Assembly: GCF_007748175.1 (NCBI RefSeq) | Contig: NZ_CP037422.1 | Span: 4,666,334-4,730,333 of the forward strand | Direction: 5' to 3' | From: Gimesia aquarii | Lineage (GTDB): Bacteria; Planctomycetota; Planctomycetia; Planctomycetales; Planctomycetaceae | DNA: 64,000 bases | In this document: positions 9,313-18,174 of the stretch, piece by piece | How the letters are laid out: each line of letters begins with the position of its first letter | Position numbering within the stretch: the first letter of the stretch is position 1 | Notes under the pieces: generated by a model | The model's input: only the letters and a program-made list of their open reading frames with translations | What the model was told of the DNA's origin: nothing | The model's database searches: none | Program-made: the position numbers and the translations under genes

Positions 9313-10794
9313 ATGCTCTTTAAGAATATTCGTTTCTGTTTTCAGATTTTGGTTTTGATATTCCTTTATTTGGTCCTGTCTGTCGATGCACAAGAATCAA
9401 AGTCCGGGCAGCGTCCTAATATCCTGTTTATCGCCATTGATGATTTACGGACTGAACTGGGATGTTATGGGCTTCCCTATGTTCAGAGCCCATCGTTGGA
9501 TCAATTAGCTTCAGAAGGAGTCTTATTTACAAATCACTTTGTGCAAGTTCCTACCTGTGGCGCCTCGCGCTTTGCTTTATTGACGGGACGCAGTCCGATG
9601 CAATCAGGGGTGACTCGCAGTAATCAAGCATTTTATCATGGAAAATCAGCGCTTTCTACAAGTCAGACTGAAGGGGCGCAGACACTACCAGAACTGTTCC
9701 GTCGAAGTGGTTATCTCACGACATGTATCGGAAAAATTTCACATACGGCCGACGGTCGGGTCTTTGAATATAATGGAAGCGGGGATGGCCGTATTGAGTT
9801 ACCCTTTGCCTGGGATAAACTGGCTACTCCCTTTGGTTCCTGGAAAAGAGGTTGGGGAATATTTTTTGCTTATGCAAATGGCCAGAGCCGCGAAGATGGA
9901 AGCGGAATTCGTGACTTGATGGAATTCAACGTTGAGCATGATGAAGATCTTCCTGATGGTTTACTCGCTCGACAGGCAATCCAGGAGCTAAGAGCAATGA
10001 AACGACAGCAGAAGCCTTTCTTTATGGGGCTTGGTTTTTTCAAACCACATCTTCCATTCGTCGCACCCAAAAAAGATTGGGAGGCGATGTCTCGTGTGAA
10101 TATTCCACCTGCACCGCATCCGGAAAAGATCAGTTCTTCCTACTGGCACAAGAGTGGTGAATTTTATAATTACAATATGGAATTTGAAAAAACACGGCCT
10201 TTGATTGAACCGGCACGCCTTAAAACACGACGTGCTTACCTGGCATGTGTGCGTTATATTGATCGACAAGTGGGTAAGGTACTCAGGGAATTGGATGAAT
10301 TAGGACTAAGAGAGAACACAATTGTAGTTGTCTGGGGGGATCATGGATGGTTTCTGGGAGATTCCGCACTCTGGGCCAAGCATGCCCCATTTGAACGTGC
10401 TTTGAAAAGTACATTGATGATTCGTGCTCCTAGAGTTTCTCAGGCGGGGTTGAAATCAGCGGCATTAGTCGAAAGCATTGATCTCTATCCAACACTTATT
10501 GAGCTTTGTCAGCCTGCCTTTCAGAAGACTCAATATCCATTGGATGGTCTTAGTTTGAAACCGATCCTGACCGGATCTAAAACAGCAGTACGCGATGCTT
10601 CATTAAGTTATTGGAATTCGGCGATTAGCGTGCGTACAAAAACATATCGCTTAATCACCACTACCGAAAAAGGGAAGCCAACAAAAAATGAGCTTTATGA
10701 TATTTCAAAAACTCCTGACCCGATTGAGAATCTTGCAGACGAACAGCCAACTACTGTTGAGAGGTTATTAAAATTCATTCCTGCTAAGAAATAA
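9313..10794 (+). CDS. Exported sulfatase (iduronate-2-sulfatase-like)
   Basis: The N-terminus is a signal peptide that ends around VDA. The mature part starts RPNILFIAIDDLRTELGCYG, with the metal-binding Asp pair near residues 43-44. The active-site motif is C82-G-A-S-R86, the C-x-A-x-R form, in which Cys must be converted to formylglycine by a separate FGE enzyme. The second metal-site region is VVWGDHGWFLGD. The length and the KPHLPFVAPKKDW segment fit iduronate-2-sulfatase-type S1 sulfatases, which in planctomycetes act on sulfated polysaccharides. The frame is open from a TTG at 9292; ATG 9313 gives the better signal peptide, though neither has a clear Shine-Dalgarno. Confidence 0.9.
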   Translation: MLFKNIRFCFQILVLIFLYLVLSVDAQESKSGQRPNILFIAIDDLRTELGCYGLPYVQSPSLDQLASEGVLFTNHFVQVPTCGASRFALLTGRSPMQSGVTRSNQAFYHGKSALSTSQTEGAQTLPELFRRSGYLTTCIGKISHTADGRVFEYNGSGDGRIELPFAWDKLATPFGSWKRGWGIFFAYANGQSREDGSGIRDLMEFNVEHDEDLPDGLLARQAIQELRAMKRQQKPFFMGLGFFKPHLPFVAPKKDWEAMSRVNIPPAPHPEKISSSYWHKSGEFYNYNMEFEKTRPLIEPARLKTRRAYLACVRYIDRQVGKVLRELDELGLRENTIVVVWGDHGWFLGDSALWAKHAPFERALKSTLMIRAPRVSQAGLKSAALVESIDLYPTLIELCQPAFQKTQYPLDGLSLKPILTGSKTAVRDASLSYWNSAISVRTKTYRLITTTEKGKPTKNELYDISKTPDPIENLADEQPTTVERLLKFIPAKK

Positions 10795-10867
10795 ACTATT
10801 TGTCCCCAAGGTGGGTTTTTAGATATGGTTCAATTGCAATAAGCCTGTAGAGGTCTTGGTCATGGAT

Positions 10868-11755
10868 TTACATTAAATGCGTTTTCATCCACGTTAAATA
10901 CTCGCTAGCGTATGCATTCAGATTATCGAGACTACCCCCACCTCGGATGGGAGAACACATTTCGTAAGTTGCGGTGCCGTTGAACCCACCCTCTTTTAAC
11001 CCGTGAAAAAAAGCAGAATAATCAATAAAACCGGTGCCAAATTTGACTGCGCGGACCATATCTGGTTGTTGTCTTTGATAATTGATTAACTCTGGTTGGT
11101 ACGCAAAGCGGGGCATTTTGATGTAATCAGCACTGGTCGTGATTGCTGTATAAGGAGCCATTTTACGCGCCGCTTCGAACAGGTTTTCATTTCGCAGAGC
11201 AGGGGACCAGGCATCAAAGCCGAGTTTACAGTTTGGGCGGTCAATATCGTGGAACAGTTCCAGGAGGGCATCCGAGTGAACTCCGACATCGTGGTGGTTT
11301 TGGACAGCAATCGTGACATCGGATGTGGCAGCACGGTCGCAACATTCCTGAATAGCGGAGACTACCTGACCCCACAGAACGTGAGGCATTTGTAATCCAG
11401 CATCGTAAGCGGTAAAGAGACGCACTGTAGATGCTCCAAGTTGTTGTGCAAGATAAACCAGCTGTTGCACATACTGTATTTGCATTTCCAGAAAAGGGAC
11501 TTCGGCGGCTCCCGTTCCAGAAAAGTCGGTATAGCCACCAATGATTGAACATTTTATTTGATGCTCATGGAGCGCACCTTGAATCGACTCGATTTCTTCG
11601 GGTGTGACATCGAGTGGAGATAGATGAGGCCGCTTACCCATTAACATTACCGAATCATAGCCCAACTGAGCCGCTTGCACGATGAAGTCATTCACACTCA
11701 ATGTATGTTGACCCCAGAAACCGGCATAGCTTACGGAAAAGAGACACAGTTTCAT
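10868..11755 (-). CDS. Sugar phosphate isomerase/epimerase-like TIM-barrel protein
   Basis: A 295-residue protein of the xylose-isomerase-like TIM-barrel superfamily (AP-endonuclease 2 fold). The pattern of metal ligands is visible in TIAVQNHHDVG, KLGFDAWSP and GTATYEMCSP. GGAG lies seven bases before the ATG. It begins only 49 bases after the stop of the DAHP synthase gene, so the two probably share a transcript and its attenuator. Enzymes of this fold include sugar isomerases and also 3-dehydroshikimate dehydratases. The operon context makes a role near the shikimate pathway conceivable, but I see no signature that proves it. Confidence 0.8.
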   Translation of the reverse strand: MKLCLFSVSYAGFWGQHTLSVNDFIVQAAQLGYDSVMLMGKRPHLSPLDVTPEEIESIQGALHEHQIKCSIIGGYTDFSGTGAAEVPFLEMQIQYVQQLVYLAQQLGASTVRLFTAYDAGLQMPHVLWGQVVSAIQECCDRAATSDVTIAVQNHHDVGVHSDALLELFHDIDRPNCKLGFDAWSPALRNENLFEAARKMAPYTAITTSADYIKMPRFAYQPELINYQRQQPDMVRAVKFGTGFIDYSAFFHGLKEGGFNGTATYEMCSPIRGGGSLDNLNAYASEYLTWMKTHLM

Positions 11756-11804
11756 ATTCTGACTCCTTCAGTAAAGATGAATTCGAATCAATTCACGATT
11801 TCAA

Positions 11805-12821
11805 CTATCCTAGTTCTTTTCCAACAGCTTCCGCAACTTTGCGACAGGCTTGCATTGTTTCTGCGAACGCTTGTGGTGTGAGAGATTGGGCTCCATCACT
11901 CATTGCGCGAGAAGGATCAGGGTGTACTTCGAGAATTAATCCATCGCAGCCCGCCGCAATTGCAGCAGCACACATTGGGGGAACAAGACTTGCGATACCT
12001 GTACCATGGCTTGGGTCAATAACAACCGGTAGGTGGGTACGTTCATGTAAGTAGGGTACGGTTGCCAGGGGAAGTGTGAAACGAGTATGAGTTTCGAAGG
12101 TGCGAACCCCACGTTCACAAAGAATGACCTGTTTGTTTCCTTGATCAAGAATATATTCAGCGGCAAGCAGAAACTCTTCGATTGATGCCGATGGGCCTCG
12201 TTTTAACAAGACAGGGAGTCGAGTTTCACCGACTGCTTGCAAGAGATGATAGTTTTGCATATTGCGGGCACCGATCTGCAGTACATCCGCATATTGACTA
12301 AGCATTTCAACATGATGGGGGGTCATGACTTCAGTAACAACAGCCAACCCCGTTTCTTCTCTCGCCAGGGCTAAAAGTTTCAAGCCTTCTTCTTTCATTC
12401 CCTGAAAAGAGTAAGGGCTGGTTCGTGGTTTGAAAGCTCCCCCACGCAGTCCTGTCGCTCCTGCCGCTTTTACCTGATGAGCGACTTGCAGAATTTGTTT
12501 TTCACTTTCGACAGAACAGGGACCAGCAATCACTCCCACATGAGAGCCACCGATCTTCAGATTTCGAGTTGAGACAATTGTAGGTTCTGGTTTCGTTTCT
12601 TTACTGGCTACTTTATAGGGCGCGACGATCGGAACGACCTTTTCTACTTCTTCGCACGATTCGAGTTCCGTTTGGTGTCTGTCCCGTTTTACGCCAGCCG
12701 CTGCGATGACGGTGCGTTCTTCGCCAACGATCACATGGGCTTTCAGACCCATTTCTTCGACACGCCTGACCATCGCCTGTACCATCTCTTCGGTGGCATG
12801 CGGTTTCATTACTACAATCAT
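11805..12821 (-). CDS. aroF: 3-deoxy-7-phosphoheptulonate (DAHP) synthase, AroF/type I-beta
   Basis: This enzyme condenses phosphoenolpyruvate with erythrose 4-phosphate, the first step towards Phe, Tyr and Trp. After an N-terminal ferredoxin-like regulatory domain (about residues 1-70, MIVVMKPHATEEMVQAM) comes the catalytic barrel with VIAGPCSVES, RGGAFKPRTSPYSFQG, LQIGARNMQNY, LLKRG and VIDPSHGTG. This two-domain form is the Thermotoga/Bacillus-type enzyme, in which the N-terminal domain confers feedback inhibition. Transcription appears to be controlled by an attenuator with an aromatic leader peptide in the 280 bases before the gene. The gene probably forms an operon with the TIM-barrel gene that follows. 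Confidence 0.95.
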   Translation of the reverse strand: MIVVMKPHATEEMVQAMVRRVEEMGLKAHVIVGEERTVIAAAGVKRDRHQTELESCEEVEKVVPIVAPYKVASKETKPEPTIVSTRNLKIGGSHVGVIAGPCSVESEKQILQVAHQVKAAGATGLRGGAFKPRTSPYSFQGMKEEGLKLLALAREETGLAVVTEVMTPHHVEMLSQYADVLQIGARNMQNYHLLQAVGETRLPVLLKRGPSASIEEFLLAAEYILDQGNKQVILCERGVRTFETHTRFTLPLATVPYLHERTHLPVVIDPSHGTGIASLVPPMCAAAIAAGCDGLILEVHPDPSRAMSDGAQSLTPQAFAETMQACRKVAEAVGKELG

Positions 12822-12856
12822 GACATTGACTCTTTTCTATTTCAGTTTCAGGGAAT

Positions 12857-12890
12857 AAAAAAAGCCCTGTAACCAGTAAGGTTACAGGGC
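12857..12890 (-). terminator. Attenuator terminator in the aroF leader
   Basis: Read on the minus strand, an 11-base-pair perfect stem (GCCCTGTAACC with GGTTACAGGGC), a TTACT loop and seven T form a strong intrinsic terminator. It ends 35 bases before the aroF start codon and begins 20 bases after the stop codon of the leader peptide, so it lies inside the aroF transcript instead of ending a gene. Confidence 0.85.
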
Positions 12891-12910
12891 CAATCGAATT
12901 TTATGTTTGT

Positions 12911-13045
12911 TCAACTGCTATGAACGGTATATTTTCGATCGGTCAGGTAACCTGATGTGGTAAACCAATAGCCAAAAAAGTGCCAAGGTGAGTAAGAACT
13001 CAACTGCACAAAATTAAAGCTAAAAGTACCAGACCGATGTATCAC
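12911..13045 (-). CDS. Aromatic-rich leader peptide of the aroF attenuator (44 aa)
   Basis: A GTG start with GGAG seven bases upstream opens a frame of 44 codons that ends 20 bases before the terminator stem. Twelve of the 44 residues are Phe, Tyr or Trp. Residues 18-28 read YSPWHFFGYWF, seven aromatic residues out of eleven, and contain all three end products of the pathway begun by the next gene. This is the design of amino-acid biosynthetic leader peptides: scarcity of charged Phe, Tyr or Trp tRNA would stall the ribosome in this cluster. The peptide itself probably has no other function. The reading is my own translation; no other start in the region gives a comparable peptide. Confidence 0.75.
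   Translation of the reverse strand: MIHRSGTFSFNFVQLSSYSPWHFFGYWFTTSGYLTDRKYTVHSS
12941..12953 (-). promoter_or_regulatory. Candidate antiterminator segment in the aroF leader
   Basis: AGGTTACCTGACC, codons 31-35 of the leader peptide, can pair with GGCCCTGTAACCT (12879-12891), the 5' arm of the terminator: ten of 13 positions, seven of them consecutive. Pairing would prevent the terminator. The same bases also form a small self-hairpin (12943-12955). Confidence 0.5.
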
Positions 13046-13106
13046 GGAGAAACTCCAAAACAATTAAAAATATCAAATTCTAGAAAGATCTTCCTAGATA
13101 GAAATC

Positions 13107-13136
13107 ATAATACTCCCGTCTACTGACTCAAGTCAA
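13107..13136 (-). promoter_or_regulatory. Sigma-70-type promoter of aroF
   Basis: On the minus strand TTGACT is followed after 18 bases by TATTAT. Initiation a few bases downstream would give a leader of about 280 nucleotides that contains the leader peptide and the terminator. It lies just after the stop codon of the upstream gene. Confidence 0.65.
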
Positions 13137-13173
13137 CAGACATTCTGAAAAGAATTTTGATGTGTTTTTATTG

Positions 13174-14172
13174 TCAGGATGAAGACTCGTTGGGCTTTCG
13201 TTTTCTAAGTTTGGAAAAACTAACCGATTGATTGTTTAGGGATAAATGAGATTTTTTAGAGCTTTTGTCGAAGTTTGAGTTTAGAGACGTAGGCTCATGT
13301 ATATCAATTTCTAACGAAGAATCAAATAAGAACGAACTAAATTTATCGGGTAAACGATCCAGAGTCGTTTCCGGGTGAATTCCACTCCGTTCCAGTCGAA
13401 GTTGATGAATTGATTTCATGCTAGAAGAGTGATTGAAGCATTCAGAGGGGTAGCATGCCATAATAGCTCCCAGCATCAATTCCCATTGATTTCCTATTTT
13501 GCTCGAGTGGCTACCTGGAAAAGAGATCCGTAACCCCGCGGTAATCAAATCCCAGATTTGTATCGGATGATTGGCATTCAGATTTGTTGACTGGTCCTCG
13601 CCAAAATCCTGGGAGCGGGCACCATCATGAGCGAATTCTTCAAGTCCAAATCTTAAGACGAGCTGTCCCAGCAGCAGGTCTGTCCAGCGTTCGATAGAGC
13701 GTCTCGTGCGGTTGATTCGTTTTAAGGTCTCCAGACTCAAGTACTTCTCTGATACTAGAATAATCAAAGCCAATCGTTTAACTTCAAGAGATGCCAGAAA
13801 AAGATTTCTGGCAATTGGCTCTGCCTGACATTGATTCCGTCTCTTATCAGCTGCTGTTAGAATAGCAGTAGCAACTCGAATCAGCATTTCTTCGGCAAAG
13901 AATTCCGTGAGGATAACTTCCAACTCTTTTTCAGAGATTTCAGTATGATGATTATCGCTGGTCAAGGGAGTGAAGTATTTGCGTCTTTGCTTTAGGTGTT
14001 CCTGCCCATGAAACCAGAAATCATAGAGCGCCGTCGGAGGGAACGGTCTTATACCTTCTACCAGTGAAAGGCTTTGTGATGCAATTAAGGCAGTGACTTC
14101 GGCAGTTAATTGTGAGTTCAAGACGATACCATTTTGCTTAAAGAATTCAAAAATTGATGAATGAGAAATCAC
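13174..14172 (-). CDS. Hypothetical soluble protein, unknown family
   Basis: A 332-residue protein without signal peptide or membrane segments. Residues 1-210 are predicted mostly helical, with a basic TRRSIERWTDLLLGQLVLRFGLEEF segment that could be a helix-turn-helix or protein contact region. The last 90 residues are rich in Ser, Asn and Lys and look disordered. I do not recognise it. It is transcribed in the same direction as aroF, but the aroF promoter begins right after its stop codon, so the two units look separate. Confidence 0.65.
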   Translation of the reverse strand: MISHSSIFEFFKQNGIVLNSQLTAEVTALIASQSLSLVEGIRPFPPTALYDFWFHGQEHLKQRRKYFTPLTSDNHHTEISEKELEVILTEFFAEEMLIRVATAILTAADKRRNQCQAEPIARNLFLASLEVKRLALIILVSEKYLSLETLKRINRTRRSIERWTDLLLGQLVLRFGLEEFAHDGARSQDFGEDQSTNLNANHPIQIWDLITAGLRISFPGSHSSKIGNQWELMLGAIMACYPSECFNHSSSMKSIHQLRLERSGIHPETTLDRLPDKFSSFLFDSSLEIDIHEPTSLNSNFDKSSKKSHLSLNNQSVSFSKLRKRKPNESSS

Positions 14173-14324
14173 GCAAATTTCAATGCATTCGCAGAATCAA
14201 TAAACGCAAAAAAAGTACCAGTCGATTTCTGAATAAAGCTTGGTCTGTTAAATCGTTCCTATACAGGGATTTATGATGGGGTTTCTGTAACTCTAGACGT
14301 GCATTTTGGTGAATTAAACCATCG

Positions 14325-14348
14325 GTATGTTGATAAAAAACAACATAC
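14325..14348. terminator. Hairpin after DUF1080 gene
   Basis: GTATGTTG and CAACATAC form a perfect eight-base stem with an A/T loop, two bases after the DUF1080 stop codon. There is no T-run after the stem on the minus strand, so termination strength is uncertain. Confidence 0.4.
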
Positions 14349-14350
14349 GC

Positions 14351-15130
14351 TCACTTTCGAGGAGCCGTTTTATCAACTTCTTCTTTGGTGAGCTTGCGAA
14401 TTTTAATGTTTTTTAAAGCGGCTGTTGTAGAAAACGAAGTAATTCCAAATGGTTTTGAAAGCTCTACCTCGTGGCGTATTGAAATTTTACGATCTTTCAA
14501 ATTTTGATCGATGATTTGTTTTCCGTCTAACCAGGCTTGAATTTTATGATTAGTAACTTGCAAACGAATTTTATACCATTGTTTCTTTTTGAACGTTTGA
14601 AAGCTGGTAGTGCTATTTTGAGAAGCATCGTCTCCATCGATACTGGAAAGCCCGCAAAGACTGCCTCCCCAGCCACCTAAAATGATGGAACAGGGATCTT
14701 TTTTTACAGGAAATGTGAGTCCGCAAAAGAAGTCATTTCCGTCAACACGCATTGCCTCCAATTCCACTTCATAATTTGTGAGGGGCAGTTTTTTTGTATC
14801 AGTTATCGTGACACCAGTCAGATCGACTCCCATTTCCAGAATCAGGTTTCCATTCGCAACGTGTACTTCTCCTTCACCGCCAAACTGTGGAACTTTCCAG
14901 CCATCAAGGCTTTTTCCATTAAACAGAGAGACCCACTTTTGAGATTTCTTCTTTTTTGAGTCTGTTGGATTTTGGGTTTGAGTGGTTTTCGATTTTGTGT
15001 TTTTGTCGGTTTGATTATCTGCGGAAACAGGCCCTGTACTGACCGTAAAAATAGTCATAAGCATCAGTACGTAGATCTTTATGAAAATAATTCGGGACTT
15101 AGGAAAGGTGAGTGTACTGTGTTCATTCAT
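14351..15130 (-). CDS. Exported DUF1080 (3-keto-disaccharide hydrolase-like) protein
   Basis: The N-terminus is a signal peptide, followed by a Thr/Lys/Gln-rich linker and a single DUF1080 domain that begins WVSLFNGKSLDGWKVP. DUF1080 is a concanavalin-like beta sandwich; some members cleave 3-keto-glucosides and many planctomycete copies are uncharacterised. The domain shows the usual YEVELEAMRVDGNDFFCGLTFP and WYKIRLQVTNHKIQAWLDGK strands. It is divergent from the GGDEF gene, with about 280 bases between them. The substrate is unknown. Confidence 0.85.
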   Translation of the reverse strand: MNEHSTLTFPKSRIIFIKIYVLMLMTIFTVSTGPVSADNQTDKNTKSKTTQTQNPTDSKKKKSQKWVSLFNGKSLDGWKVPQFGGEGEVHVANGNLILEMGVDLTGVTITDTKKLPLTNYEVELEAMRVDGNDFFCGLTFPVKKDPCSIILGGWGGSLCGLSSIDGDDASQNSTTSFQTFKKKQWYKIRLQVTNHKIQAWLDGKQIIDQNLKDRKISIRHEVELSKPFGITSFSTTAALKNIKIRKLTKEEVDKTAPRK

Positions 15131-15409
15131 GATGGGCCTGCTATTTAAAAAAGAATTATATGTAGGAGGTTTAGAACCAATACCATTAGAAACAATCTTC
15201 GATTCGAACGGGAAGTGAAAAAAGTAATATTATTCGGATTATAACGAATTCAAGGCTATTTTGAACACAGTAGTAAATATCCCGATTCGTAAATGAAAAA
15301 TGAACGAATCGGTTCACGTTTTTGAGCTAAGTTTAATGGATACCACAATTATAAAAATATCTACAAATTTTAACTAAACGGCCTGTATGTTAGAAAGCGC
15401 AGGAGACTG

Positions 15410-17134
15410 TTGTCTTACATCATTGCATCAATCGTTGAAGTATTTACGAACAATGTTGCCCAAGGTGTGTCCAGCATCAGTGTTGTGGCAATCGCCGTCG
15501 TCTGCTTATTGCAATACGTGGTTTATACATGGAAGTTAAATGCGATTCATAAGGAGAATGAAGAGTACCAACGGAATATTTCTGCTGTTGAAGAAGAACT
15601 AAATGAAGTCCAGTCTGATCGCGCAATGACGCTGATTGAGAATCATATTCTGAGAGAATTTGTGACTCAATCAGAATTCGATCAAGCCATCGAATTGCTC
15701 TTAAAACGATATGTCCCTTCTTTGCGTGAGGGTTTTGGGATTTACCTCGATGAAATGGGAGGTCAATTCAAGCTTAGAGAGTCTAGAGGTATTACTAAGA
15801 ATTCGAAAGCAGTATACGAAATTGATGAGCATCTTCTAAAAAAATTACATACAGAAAATATTATTATTCTGCGTGGAAAGAAACTACGCGAATCAAAAAT
15901 ATATGCTTGTATTCATGATCAGGATAAGCCTCGAGTTCGAAAACTCATTCTGATGGCGGTTTATGAAAACGATAATATTTCTGGGATTTTCCTGACGACG
16001 GATCTCTATCCCAAGGGAGTCGATGAACAACAGCAAATCAAGCTGGCGAAACGGTTGTTGATATGTGTATCACGCAACATAGTGAAAAATCAAGATTTTG
16101 AGAACCACCGTTTTGAATTACGAGTTACCAGAGAACAACTTGAATTACGCTCTTTGGCTGATCAACAGTTTAAAACTCCTGTCAAAATGCTGGAGGAATT
16201 TTTAGATCGATTACGTCAATTCACTGAGTCTGGTAGAGCAGGCTTATTCCTATCTACCCCTGAAGAAGAAGAGCGCTGTAAAGCCATTGTTCAATGTGGA
16301 ATTACACTTCAGACAGGGGTCAAAGCACGTTGGCGAGAGCATGAAATTAAGCTAGTTCAGATAGGATTAACTTCAGGGGAGAATACTTCACTTTCAGGGG
16401 ATCAACTGGACAAACATGGAATTCGCTCGCTGATTGGGTCTAGTCTCGTCTCTCCGCTTGTTACAAATCGAAAGCGAATCGGTGCAATCTGTTTGTCACG
16501 GCAAGATAGCCAGCCCTATGATGAAAGATCGCTTCGATTGATTTCCTGGGCCTCTCAATTTCTTTCAAACACGCTACTCAAAGTACTCAGTCATGCTACG
16601 ATTGAAAGACAGGCCAAACAGGATGGCTTGACAGGATTGGTCAATCGGCGATCGTTTGATGAGTTTATTGAAGATGAATTTAACCGTGCTCAAAGTATGC
16701 AGATGGCATGTTCATTGGTCTTGATTGATTTGGATCATTTTAAAGCAGTTAATGATACTTACGGTCATCAGGCAGGAGATGAAGTCCTAAGGCGGGTAGC
16801 ACAAATTTTGAAAGATCGTATTACCGAGATACGGTCTTCAGATAATGTCATTGCTGCACGTTATGGTGGTGAAGAATTGGCGATTCTTTTACCAGATATT
16901 GGTTTAGCTGGTACTGAACGAATAGCTGAAGTCATACGCCATTCAATTGAATCTGCAGTAATCGAATTCAATGAAACACGGATCCCTGTCACTGCCAGTA
17001 TTGGAATTTCGACTTATAGTCAACATACAATGGAGAATGTCGAATCATTAGTTGCCGCTGCTGACAATGCCCTGTATCAGGCCAAAGCAGAAGGCCGAAA
17101 TCGAGTTTGCAGCTTGACCTCATCCACTGTGTGA
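15410..17134 (+). CDS. Membrane-anchored GAF-GGDEF diguanylate cyclase
   Basis: A TTG start with AGGAG upstream gives 574 residues. One N-terminal transmembrane helix (about 20-40) is followed by a coiled segment, a sensor region of about 300 residues with a GAF-like second half (ending RLISWASQFLSNTLL), and a C-terminal GGDEF domain. The active-site loop is RYGGEEL, a functional variant of GGDEF. RSSD lies seven residues before RY-GGEEL in the place of the inhibitory I-site, two residues further away than in PleD. It probably makes cyclic di-GMP in response to an unknown signal. A glycosyltransferase gene follows after about 200 bases. Confidence 0.9.
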   Translation: MSYIIASIVEVFTNNVAQGVSSISVVAIAVVCLLQYVVYTWKLNAIHKENEEYQRNISAVEEELNEVQSDRAMTLIENHILREFVTQSEFDQAIELLLKRYVPSLREGFGIYLDEMGGQFKLRESRGITKNSKAVYEIDEHLLKKLHTENIIILRGKKLRESKIYACIHDQDKPRVRKLILMAVYENDNISGIFLTTDLYPKGVDEQQQIKLAKRLLICVSRNIVKNQDFENHRFELRVTREQLELRSLADQQFKTPVKMLEEFLDRLRQFTESGRAGLFLSTPEEEERCKAIVQCGITLQTGVKARWREHEIKLVQIGLTSGENTSLSGDQLDKHGIRSLIGSSLVSPLVTNRKRIGAICLSRQDSQPYDERSLRLISWASQFLSNTLLKVLSHATIERQAKQDGLTGLVNRRSFDEFIEDEFNRAQSMQMACSLVLIDLDHFKAVNDTYGHQAGDEVLRRVAQILKDRITEIRSSDNVIAARYGGEELAILLPDIGLAGTERIAEVIRHSIESAVIEFNETRIPVTASIGISTYSQHTMENVESLVAAADNALYQAKAEGRNRVCSLTSSTV

Positions 17135-17330
17135 TAGTTTCTTCAAAACTTACGCTATTAGACTTGTTTACAGACTTCCTCTCGTAAACAATGCATGGCT
17201 GCTTTTGCTAAACTAAATTGGAATGCTCTGTGGATATTCGTATATTGCTAACGGATATTACAATACTTCCAACTTAAATTCGAAGAACATATTTCCGGCT
17301 GCAGCTCTTCATTTAGATCTTAATTATTTT

Positions 17331-18128
17331 ATGTCTACAAACTCCTCCCATCAGTCTGAATTAACCTCTCCTAAAGGGCGGGTTGTCGCTGTGATGCCAG
17401 CTTATAATGCAGCCAGTACTTTGGAAAGAACAGTCGCTGATATTCCCACAGGTTCTGTTGATGAAATTGTGCTCGTTGATGATTGCAGTAGCGACAATAC
17501 GGTAGAAGTAGCGAAGAGGCTGGGATTAACGGTCATTCAACATGAGCAAAATACTGGCTATGGCGGAAACCAAAAGACTTGTTATCGCTACGCGTTGGAA
17601 GCAGGTGCAGATTATGTGGTGATGATTCACCCAGATTATCAATATGACAGCCGAGTAGTGACCATTGCCGTTGAACTAATTCGATTAGGAATTTCCGACG
17701 TTATCCTGGGATCACGAATTCGAACCAGGGCAGAAGCGTTGGAAGGTGGAATGCCACTTTATAAATATATTGCAAATCGGATACTTACAATTGTTGAGAA
17801 CATGGCGTTAGGGCAGAACTTAGGAGATTTCCATAGTGGATTTCGCGCTTATCGTCGCGAGGTCTTGGAAAAGATTCCTTTTGAAAAGAACTCAGATGAC
17901 TTTGTGTTTGATAGTCAATTTCTCGCTCAGACGGTTCGATTTGGATTTAAGTTAGGTGACATTCCGGTACCAGTTCGATATTTTGAAGAAGCCTCCAGTA
18001 TCAATTTCAAGCGCAGTGCCCGCTATGGTTTACTGACATTGGGAGTGCTAGTTCAATATTGGGGAAACCGACTGGGTATTTTGAAGTCAGAAATATTCTC
18101 TGGGAACAATCAGTATCTTGTTGACTGA
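17331..18128 (+). CDS. Glycosyltransferase family 2 (polyprenyl-phosphate sugar transferase type)
   Basis: The GT-A fold begins [18 protein letters not shown], with nucleotide-sugar binding residues in [17 protein letters not shown] and a DxD-like motif in [16 protein letters not shown] and the [13 protein letters not shown] acceptor region fit the dolichyl/undecaprenyl-phosphate mannosyltransferase-like branch. No C-terminal membrane helices are present. The frame is open from 17223; I prefer ATG 17331, where the family normally begins, although it lacks a clear Shine-Dalgarno. It is a stand-alone gene, so the product may feed glycosylation or exopolysaccharide. Confidence 0.88.
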   Translation: MSTNSSHQSELTSPKGRVVAVMPAYNAASTLERTVADIPTGSVDEIVLVDDCSSDNTVEVAKRLGLTVIQHEQNTGYGGNQKTCYRYALEAGADYVVMIHPDYQYDSRVVTIAVELIRLGISDVILGSRIRTRAEALEGGMPLYKYIANRILTIVENMALGQNLGDFHSGFRAYRREVLEKIPFEKNSDDFVFDSQFLAQTVRFGFKLGDIPVPVRYFEEASSINFKRSARYGLLTLGVLVQYWGNRLGILKSEIFSGNNQYLVD

Positions 18129-18136
18129 GATTGCGA

Positions 18137-18174
18137 CGAGCAAACTAACATAAGCTGTCTATTTATTTTGCTCG
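18137..18174. terminator. Possible shared terminator between convergent genes
   Basis: CGAGCAAA and TTTGCTCG form an eight-base stem around a 22-base loop, followed by CTTTGTTT on the plus strand. It overlaps the last codons of the LRR gene on the other strand. The long loop makes it a weak call. Confidence 0.3.

Noticed and set aside
12822-13173. T-box or trp-type riboswitch in the aroF leader
   Set aside because: No T-box (AGGGTGG-type) motif is present; the leader peptide explains the structure better.
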